Origin: an uncultured Eubacterium sp.
GTDB lineage: Bacteria; Bacillota; Clostridia; Lachnospirales; Lachnospiraceae
Assembly (NCBI GenBank): GCA_934351445.1
Contig: CAKRIZ010000029.1
Span: 1 to 28,294, forward strand
Length of the DNA: 28,294 nt
Direction: 5' to 3'
Shown in pieces: positions 23,355 through 28,294 of this stretch (position 1 is the first letter of the stretch; the number at the start of each line of letters is the position of its first letter). The notes beneath the pieces were generated by a model. That model worked only from the letters and a program-made list of their open reading frames with translations. It was not told the DNA's origin and searched no databases. A program made the translations under genes and the position numbers.

Positions 23355-25261
23355 AAGTAGCGGCTGTGACACCGTATATAAAAGTCGCAGATCCATTGTT
23401 TAACCGGGTATCTGTATTGGAAAAAATAACGGAGGCAGCAGAGAGTGGTGCATCCGTGATCGTCTGCCCGGAATTGTGCCTCACCGGATATACCTGCAAT
23501 GACCTGTTTTTGCAGGAATTGCTGTTAAAAGAGGCGAAGGACGCATTGCGCTGGCTCTTGGAGCACACATCGCAGATGCAGGCGTTGATCTTTGTCGGAT
23601 TACCGTTTGAGCATCTGGGCAAGCTCTACAATGTAGCAGCGGCGATCAGTGGCGGCAGGCTGCTTGGACTCGTACCAAAAACACATATACCGAATTACGG
23701 TGAGTTTTATGAACAGCGTCATTTTACGCGTGGTATGCGTCAGGTAGTGCCGGTCACATTCGATGCAGAAACACAGACATGGATGGGAACGCAGCAGATC
23801 TTTACCTGTCAGCAGTATCCGATGCTTCGTGTGGCAGTAGAGATCTGTGAGGATCTGTGGGCGCCTGATCCGCCGAGTACCGGACATGCGCTGGCCGGCG
23901 CGGACCTGATTGTGAACCTGTCTGCCAGCGATGAGACGACCGGAAAGGACATCTACCGCAGAGAACTCGTCAAAGGACAGTCGGCAAGACTGCTATGCGG
24001 TTATGTCTACTGCAGTGCCGGCGAGGGCGAATCTACACAGGATATCGTATTTTCGGGACATAATGTGATTGCAGAAAATGGAACCGTGCTCGCAGAGGCC
24101 GTGCGTTTTACGAATGAGATCACATATTCAGAGATTGATGTTGCGCGAATGACCGGCGAGCGCAGACGTATGACAACGTTTGGGACATGTGGACAGGAAC
24201 ACTATCGTTATCAGGAGTTTTCGCTGGAGCTGCAGGATACCATACTGACGAGATGGATCGACCCGGCACCGTTTGTACCCGGAAATGCATCCGAACGAGA
24301 GAAGCGCTGTGAGGAGATTCTGGCGATCCAGTCGATGGGACTCAAAAAACGTCTGGCACATACCGGCTGCCAGAATGCGGTTGTCGGTATCTCAGGTGGA
24401 CTCGATTCGACGCTGGCGCTGCTCGTGACAGTGCGTGCGTTTGATGCGCTTGGCCTGCCGAGGCAGCAGATTACGGCAGTGACGATGCCCGGTTTTGGCA
24501 CGACCGACCGCACGTATGAGAATGCAGTCGGTATGATCAGATGTCTGGGAGCAGAACTGCGCGAGATCCCGATCGTCGATGCGGTCAATCAGCATTTTTC
24601 AGATATCGGACATGATGCTGCAGTTCATGATGTGACCTATGAGAACTGCCAGGCGCGTGAGCGTACACAGATACTCATGGATATTGCCAATAAAAACGGA
24701 GGTATGGTCATCGGAACCGGAGACATGTCCGAGCTGGCACTCGGCTGGGCGACTTATAACGGTGACCACATGTCTATGTATGCGGTGAACTGTTCCGTGC
24801 CAAAGACGCTGGTGCGCCATCTCGTGCGCTATTATGCCGACACCTGTGGCGATACAAAATTGACGGCGGTGCTGTTAGATGTACTCGACACGCCGGTCAG
24901 CCCGGAACTGCTACCGCCTGAGGATGGACAGATCTCGCAAAAGACAGAAGATCTCGTCGGACCTTATGAACTGCATGATTTTTACCTGTATCAGGTGCTG
25001 CGTTATGGCTTTTCACCGGCAAAGGTGTACCGTCTCGCAAAGATTGCGTTTGCAGGCAGCTATGACGAGGCGACAATCTACAAATGGCTGAAAACGTTTT
25101 ACCGCAGATTTTTCTCACAGCAGTTCAAGCGCTCCTGTATACCGGATGGACCCAAGGTCGGTACGATCGCACTCTCTCCGCGCGGGGATCTGCGTATGCC
25201 CAGTGATGCATCTGTGAATGTGTGGATGCAGGAGATTGAGCGGTTGGAAACTATGCAGTAG
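23336..25261 (+). CDS. nadE: Glutamine-dependent NAD+ synthetase
   Basis: Makes NAD+ from deamido-NAD+ with ATP, taking ammonia from glutamine. At 641 residues it is the long form: an N-terminal nitrilase-like amidase with E46 (in CPELCLTG), K115 (in VPKTHIPNYGEFYE) and nucleophile C171 (in EICEDLW), and a C-terminal synthetase with the ATP loop SGGLDST (353-359) and GTGDMSELALGWATYNGDHMS. It starts at GTG, with AAAGGAG (23321-23327) 8 bases upstream, inside the hslO coding sequence. It converges with the next gene with a 7-base gap. Confidence 0.95.
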   Translation: MQQGFIKVAAVTPYIKVADPLFNRVSVLEKITEAAESGASVIVCPELCLTGYTCNDLFLQELLLKEAKDALRWLLEHTSQMQALIFVGLPFEHLGKLYNVAAAISGGRLLGLVPKTHIPNYGEFYEQRHFTRGMRQVVPVTFDAETQTWMGTQQIFTCQQYPMLRVAVEICEDLWAPDPPSTGHALAGADLIVNLSASDETTGKDIYRRELVKGQSARLLCGYVYCSAGEGESTQDIVFSGHNVIAENGTVLAEAVRFTNEITYSEIDVARMTGERRRMTTFGTCGQEHYRYQEFSLELQDTILTRWIDPAPFVPGNASEREKRCEEILAIQSMGLKKRLAHTGCQNAVVGISGGLDSTLALLVTVRAFDALGLPRQQITAVTMPGFGTTDRTYENAVGMIRCLGAELREIPIVDAVNQHFSDIGHDAAVHDVTYENCQARERTQILMDIANKNGGMVIGTGDMSELALGWATYNGDHMSMYAVNCSVPKTLVRHLVRYYADTCGDTKLTAVLLDVLDTPVSPELLPPEDGQISQKTEDLVGPYELHDFYLYQVLRYGFSPAKVYRLAKIAFAGSYDEATIYKWLKTFYRRFFSQQFKRSCIPDGPKVGTIALSPRGDLRMPSDASVNVWMQEIERLETMQ

Positions 25262-25268
25262 CAACAGA

Positions 25269-26591
25269 TCAGCCGATTCCACCCAGTAAAATACCGAGAA
25301 TCAATACAAGGACACATACCGGGCAGAAAACATATTTGCAGACCGGCACGAATGCTGCTGTAAATGGTTTGCTTCGCCCGGTATTGATCTGTGTCTCTAC
25401 ATATTTTTTACCACAGATCCAGAAAAACATGACTCCGGCAAGTCCTGCACCGAGTGGGCAGATATAGATGGACAGTACATCCATCCAGTCAGATACGATA
25501 CCTTGAATGCAGATCGATACAAGGAGTGCAATCGCCCCGATCAGCCAGCAGGAAGCCTTGCGGTTCAGCCCAAGTTTTTCCTGAACAGTAGCAATCGGTG
25601 CCTCGTACAGGTTGATTAACGATGACAGGCCGGCAGAGAATACTGCGACGAAAAAGACGATCGCGATCACATATCCGCCGGGCATCGATTTGAACAGTGC
25701 GGGCAGATAGATGAACATGAGGCCGGGACCGCCCTGATCGAGCACGGCACCGGTAGTAGCCATCGCTGGGATGATGACTAAGGCAGCGAGCATCGCAGCG
25801 AGCGTGTCAAAAAAAGCAACTCTGCCGGCTGCGGCAGGGATGTCCTCTGTATCGGGCAGATAGGAGCCGTAGATCAGCGTGCCGTTTCCTGCGACAGACA
25901 GGGAGAAGAATGCCTGACCGAGTGCAAAGATCCATGTTTTCGGGTCAGCCAGTGCCTGTGGATCGATGCGGAAGATATAGCGGTAGCCATCAATCGCACC
26001 GGGCTGGAAGGCGACATAGATACCGAGGATTGCAAACAGGATAAAAAAGATGGGCATCATCACCTTATTTGCTTTTTCAATGCCACGTCCGACACCGAAC
26101 ATCAGGATTGCGATGCCGATGACGAGTGCTGCGACCTGCCATAGATTGTTGCCAAAAGCGCCTGCCATGCTGCCGAAAGCTGCACTGAATGCATCCGGGC
26201 TGTTGGGGGCGAGCGTCGCACCGGTAAATGTGCCGATCATATATTTTAGAATCCAGCCCATGACGACAGTATATCCGATCGCCATAGCGAGTGCGCCGAC
26301 GACAGGTATATATCCGAGCATTTCTCCGAGTTTCCGTCTGCCTTTGGTCTCACAGGCATAGCCAAATGCATCGACAGGACCGGAACGCACAGCGCGTCCG
26401 AAGCTCATCTCGCCGATCACACCGGTGAAGCCAATCAGTGCGACGAACAGAAAATAGGGCAGCAGGTAGGAACCACCACCGTACATGGATACCCGTGTCG
26501 GAAACATCCAGATATTGCCCATGCCGACAGCTGAACCGATGCAGGCGAGGATAAATCCCCAACGGTTGTTAAAAGAATCACGTGTTTTCAT
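25269..26591 (-). CDS. NSS-family sodium-dependent transporter
   Basis: A 440-residue membrane protein of the neurotransmitter:sodium symporter family, with about eleven helices as in many bacterial members. The N-terminus has the family core RWGFILACIGSAVGMGNIWMFP, which forms sodium and substrate sites in LeuT. FGVGRGIEKANKVMMP and FFSLSVAGNGTLIYGSY (helix 6) also fit, as does FSAGLSSLINLYEA. Bacterial members import amino acids or amines; the substrate here is unknown. AGGGGAG lies before the ATG at 26591. Confidence 0.92.
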   Translation of the reverse strand: MKTRDSFNNRWGFILACIGSAVGMGNIWMFPTRVSMYGGGSYLLPYFLFVALIGFTGVIGEMSFGRAVRSGPVDAFGYACETKGRRKLGEMLGYIPVVGALAMAIGYTVVMGWILKYMIGTFTGATLAPNSPDAFSAAFGSMAGAFGNNLWQVAALVIGIAILMFGVGRGIEKANKVMMPIFFILFAILGIYVAFQPGAIDGYRYIFRIDPQALADPKTWIFALGQAFFSLSVAGNGTLIYGSYLPDTEDIPAAAGRVAFFDTLAAMLAALVIIPAMATTGAVLDQGGPGLMFIYLPALFKSMPGGYVIAIVFFVAVFSAGLSSLINLYEAPIATVQEKLGLNRKASCWLIGAIALLVSICIQGIVSDWMDVLSIYICPLGAGLAGVMFFWICGKKYVETQINTGRSKPFTAAFVPVCKYVFCPVCVLVLILGILLGGIG

Positions 26592-26625
26592 AATCAGAAA
26601 CTCCCCTTTATTGTGTAATAGTTAG

Positions 26626-26634
26626 ATTGTACCA
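26626..26634 (-). promoter_or_regulatory. Extended -10 promoter of the NSS transporter gene
   Basis: On the minus strand TGg-TACAAT gives a strong extended -10 box (26634-26626) about 35 bases before the start. No good -35 box is seen at the normal distance. Confidence 0.4.
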
Positions 26635-26707
26635 TATAATATGTAATTTGTGTGCACAGACCAGAAGAAAGCAGGAATGACTGACCGGAAAATATGCAGG
26701 CAGCGAC

Positions 26708-26736
26708 TTGTAAGTATGGGTATCGAATGGTAAGAT
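26708..26736 (+). promoter_or_regulatory. Promoter of the acetyltransferase gene
   Basis: TTGTAA (26708-26713), a 17-base spacer and a TGg-extended TAAGAT (26731-26736), about 30 bases before the coding start. Confidence 0.5.
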
Positions 26737-26766
26737 GATCTTAAAAAGCAGACTGGAGGATGAGGT

Positions 26767-27378
26767 ATGACACAAAAAGAGCGTATGGAGCAGGAATTAA
26801 TCTATGATCCGGGCGATTCTGAGATCGTGGATGAACAGGGGATTTATCTGGATCGGCTGTGGGAGTTCAATCATCTGAAACCATCCCAGCAGCGTGAAAA
26901 ACAGGCATATATGAAGGAGACCTTCGCACAGTGTGGGGAAAACTGCTATATCGAACTGCCGTTTTATGCCAACTGGGGAGGAAAAAATATTCACTTTGGA
27001 GATGAGGTCTATGCGAATTTTAATCTGACTATTGTGGATGATGGAGAAGTATATGTAGGAGACCGTGTGATGTTTGGACCCAATGTGACGATCGCTACGG
27101 CTAATCATCCAATCGAACCGGGGCTGCGTCAGCGGCTGCTTCAGTATAACAAAGCAGTACATATTGAGGACAATGTATGGATCGGGGCGAATACAGTGAT
27201 CGTGCCAGGCGTGACGGTCGGCAGAAATTCAGTCATTGGTGCAGGCAGCGTTGTGACAAAGGATATTCCGGCAGATGTGGTAGCAGTGGGCAATCCATGC
27301 CGTGTGCTGCGTCCGATTGGAGAACACGACAGAGAATTTTTTTATAAAGAAGAAAAAATAGACTGGGAAAATCTATAG
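26767..27378 (+). CDS. Sugar O-acetyltransferase (maltose/galactoside type)
   Basis: A 203-residue acetyl-CoA-dependent enzyme of the left-handed beta-helix family. It has the N-terminal Mac domain (MTQKERMEQELIYDPGDSE), FYANWGGKNIHFGDEVYANFN, the catalytic H114 in TANHPIEP, and hexapeptide repeats through DNVWIGANTVIVPGVTVGR, GAGSVVTKDIPADVVAVGNPC. It acetylates a sugar hydroxyl in the cytoplasm, probably for detoxification; maltose and galactoside acetyltransferases cannot be separated by eye. GGAGGATGAG lies before the ATG. It is the last clearly intact gene before the AT-rich right end. Confidence 0.92.
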   Translation: MTQKERMEQELIYDPGDSEIVDEQGIYLDRLWEFNHLKPSQQREKQAYMKETFAQCGENCYIELPFYANWGGKNIHFGDEVYANFNLTIVDDGEVYVGDRVMFGPNVTIATANHPIEPGLRQRLLQYNKAVHIEDNVWIGANTVIVPGVTVGRNSVIGAGSVVTKDIPADVVAVGNPCRVLRPIGEHDREFFYKEEKIDWENL

Positions 27379-27396
27379 ACTGGATGTGACAAGCAT

Positions 27397-27633
27397 TTGC
27401 AGGTAACATGTGAGAAAAAATTGAAAACAGAAATAAAGGATTCTCGTAAGGTCGCAGATCAAGAGGTGGCAGATGCGTTAGGAGCGCAAATCGTTGTAGG
27501 TGAAACAAAAGAAACAAGAGCTGAGAAGAGACGCAGAATTGTTGAACTGGAAAAATATGTTATGTCTGGTGGAAGAAGTGAGGCAGCGATTGATGATTAT
27601 ATAGGGGAGCTTAGAGAAAATGACAGATTTTAG
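27397..27633 (+). pseudogene. Antitoxin-like remnant of a VapBC-type module
   Basis: A 78-residue frame that is acidic and basic by turns, ending in KRRRIVELEKYVMSGGRSEAAIDDYIGELRENDRF, a helical pattern like the toxin-binding tail of small antitoxins. The only start in frame is TTG at 27397 without a ribosome site; an upstream stop lies at 27376. The N-terminal DNA-binding part may therefore be lost. It is assigned mainly through its neighbour: a PIN-toxin start overlaps its end by 14 bases, the usual antitoxin-toxin arrangement. It could also be a working short protein with an unusual start. Confidence 0.5.
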
Positions 27634-27691
27634 GAAAATATTTATTGATACAGCTCCTATTATATACTACTTACAGAATTGCAGAAAATAA
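27620..27691 (+). pseudogene. Truncated PIN-domain toxin (VapC-like) start
   Basis: An ATG inside the end of the preceding frame opens a 23-residue reading frame (TDFRKIFIDTAPIIYYLQN then CRK and TAA). IFIDTAPIIYYL is a typical first strand and helix of PIN-domain ribonucleases, with the first catalytic aspartate in IDT. The remaining ~110 residues, including the other acidic residues, are absent in all three frames after this point, so no toxin can be made. This looks like a deletion remnant. Confidence 0.6.
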
Positions 27692-27753
27692 CTGAACTGA
27701 TATATAATTTTTGTATTATTCATGATATGATTTAGAGGAAAGGAATATAGAAC

Positions 27754-27936
27754 GTGGAAATTGATATACTAATAGATGAATTGACAGACTGCTTAGTAGA
27801 AAGGTTTGTAACAGATGGAAGATTAACAGAGCCTTCTGGTGGAAAGCGGTTTGAATGGCGTAAAATGATTGATGAAGTAAAGAAAATAGGTAGACCATTG
27901 ACAGAAGATGAAGCTGAAAAGTTTAAAATCAAATAA
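27754..27936 (+). CDS. Small protein of unknown function
   Basis: A 60-residue acidic protein beginning MEIDILIDELTDCLVERFV and ending GRPLTEDEAEKFKIK. The start is GTG with a purine-rich GAGGAAAGGA stretch about 10 bases upstream, and a good terminator follows directly, which argues that it is expressed. I do not recognise the family. The N-terminal LIDELTDCL pattern is one I associate loosely with small accessory-region proteins of Lachnospiraceae, so it may be the front part of a longer protein. Confidence 0.45.
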   Translation: MEIDILIDELTDCLVERFVTDGRLTEPSGGKRFEWRKMIDEVKKIGRPLTEDEAEKFKIK

Positions 27937-27942
27937 CAATAA

Positions 27943-27989
27943 AAGCACCAACGGAAAGAGATATATCTTTCTGAAGGTGCTTGTTTTAA
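27943..27989 (+). terminator. Terminator after the small unknown gene
   Basis: AAGCACC (27943-27949) pairs with GGTGCTT (27976-27982); an inner GAAAGAGATAT / ATATCTTTC stem extends it. GTTTTAAT follows. It ends the + strand transcript of the 60-residue frame. Confidence 0.75.
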
Positions 27990-28063
27990 TCCTGCTACCG
28001 CTGGTGGATATAAATACCTACATGCAAAAAGTGACCCAAATATCATTTGTTTCCGGAAAAACA

Positions 28064-28105
28064 AAAGAGCTGTAAACTCTGGAAAAACAAAGTTTACAGC
28101 TCTTT
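28064..28105. terminator. Perfect 15-bp hairpin, terminator of the tRNA remnant
   Basis: 28064-28078 pairs with 28091-28105 (core GAGCTGTAAACT / AGTTTACAGCTC) around a 12-base loop. The arms end in AAA and TTT on each side, so it can act in both directions. It lies just 3' of the tRNA piece on the minus strand and is probably the native tRNA terminator. Confidence 0.75.
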
Positions 28106-28111
28106 AAATCA

Positions 28112-28136
28112 TGCGGAAGATGGGACTTGAACCCAT
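28112..28136 (-). tRNA. 3' fragment of a tRNA gene (T arm and acceptor strand), probable attachment site
   Basis: On the minus strand ATGGG-TTCAAGT-CCCAT forms a complete T arm (28136-28120), followed by CTTCCGC and discriminator A (28119-28112), the 3' strand of an acceptor stem; CCA is not encoded. The matching 5' acceptor strand (GCGGAAG on the minus strand) is not found in the remaining 158 bases to the right, nor is any anticodon arm. The piece is therefore a fragment, not a gene. A short 3' tRNA copy of this kind is the classic mark left when an element integrates at a tRNA 3' end. Confidence 0.75.
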
Positions 28137-28294
28137 TGTTCCACAAAATAAATCAATAACAGAAAGGCTTTCAGTGAACTTCTATCATAACGTGTTCAAA
28201 AAGGTGTTCAACCTTACAAAATTGTTAAGGAAACAATCGGAGTTGGTGTAAACGAAAAAGCAGTCTTGCGGTTTTATCAAACTGCCCTTTCGTT
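28137..28294. other. Probable end of an integrated element
   Basis: This last stretch has no gene longer than about 46 codons. It holds two direct copies of GTGTTCAA (28192-28199 and 28204-28211), 12 bases apart, which might be recombinase arm sites, and a final hairpin. By tRNA polarity the element should extend to the right of the window. A 46-codon frame (28111-28251) reads through the tRNA piece and is not taken as a gene. Confidence 0.45.
28251..28294 (-). terminator. Hairpin at the window edge, probable terminator of a gene to the right
   Basis: AACGAAA-AA-GCAGT (28251-28264) pairs with ACTGC-CC-TTTCGTT (28281-28294) except for a two-base internal mismatch; the loop is 16 bases. Read on the minus strand a run of T follows the stem, so it may end a leftward gene of the neighbouring element. 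Confidence 0.5.

Noticed and set aside
27692..27753. Continuation of the PIN toxin by a simple frameshift
   Set aside because: The other two frames after 27691 stop within about 25 codons and show no further PIN motifs, so a single sequencing error does not restore a toxin.
28111..28251. A 46-codon + strand frame (MRKMGLEP...) at the right end
   Set aside because: It begins inside the tRNA remnant on the opposite strand and has no ribosome site. It is probably chance, although its end overlaps the GTGTTCAA repeats.

Overview
The window looks like a chromosomal segment of a gut-type Lachnospiraceae bacterium (Firmicutes, Clostridia). The evidence is the protein families: clostridial-type PurE and ThyA, a SleC-like cortex hydrolase, DUF1002 and DUF6142-like proteins, and an IlvB with a cysteine-rich insert. 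AGGAGG-type ribosome binding sites and several SigA promoters with TGn-extended -10 boxes fit this. The genus cannot be fixed from the sequence alone.

Positions 1-7616 hold nucleotide synthesis and associated genes. After the tail of an unknown membrane protein come pyrE (with a strong promoter that carries a dyad over its -10 box), a VanZ-family protein, a small DUF6142-like membrane protein and a 690-residue M29-type aminopeptidase. A compact purE-purM-purN-purD cluster follows. Positions 7617-12490 continue with one-carbon and amino-acid metabolism: thyA and folA (dTMP synthesis and folate recycling), an AEC-family permease, and ilvB-ilvN (acetolactate synthase), closed by a strong bidirectional terminator. 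purN and thyA both use folate cofactors that folA regenerates.

Positions 12539-16391 are mixed in orientation: a flavin-reductase-like protein (-), a lone CheY-like receiver (+), a SleC-like protein (-) and a membrane diguanylate cyclase (+) preceded by a run of nine G. Positions 16435-20423 carry recJ, an alpha/beta hydrolase and a secreted DUF1002 protein, ending in a perfect 18-bp bidirectional terminator. Positions 20422-26591 carry a two-pass membrane protein (-), a methyltransferase, hslO and glutamine-dependent nadE as a tight + strand group, then an NSS-type sodium-coupled transporter (-).

The right end (26767-28294) changes character. After a maltose/galactoside-type acetyltransferase the sequence becomes AT-rich. 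It holds a decayed VapBC-like toxin-antitoxin remnant, one small unknown ORF, several hairpins, and an isolated 3' piece of a tRNA gene (T arm plus acceptor strand, - strand) with its terminator. The 5' part of that tRNA is absent from the remaining 158 bases. This is the signature of an attachment site, and an integrated element probably begins at about 28137 and extends beyond the window.

No CRISPR array, insertion sequence, rRNA or complete tRNA was seen. Most of the window is ordinary core metabolism. The points most worth a second look are the tRNA junction, the toxin-antitoxin remnant, the IlvB cysteine cluster, the leader ORF coupled to sleC, the G tract ahead of the cyclase and the operator-like dyad at pyrE.
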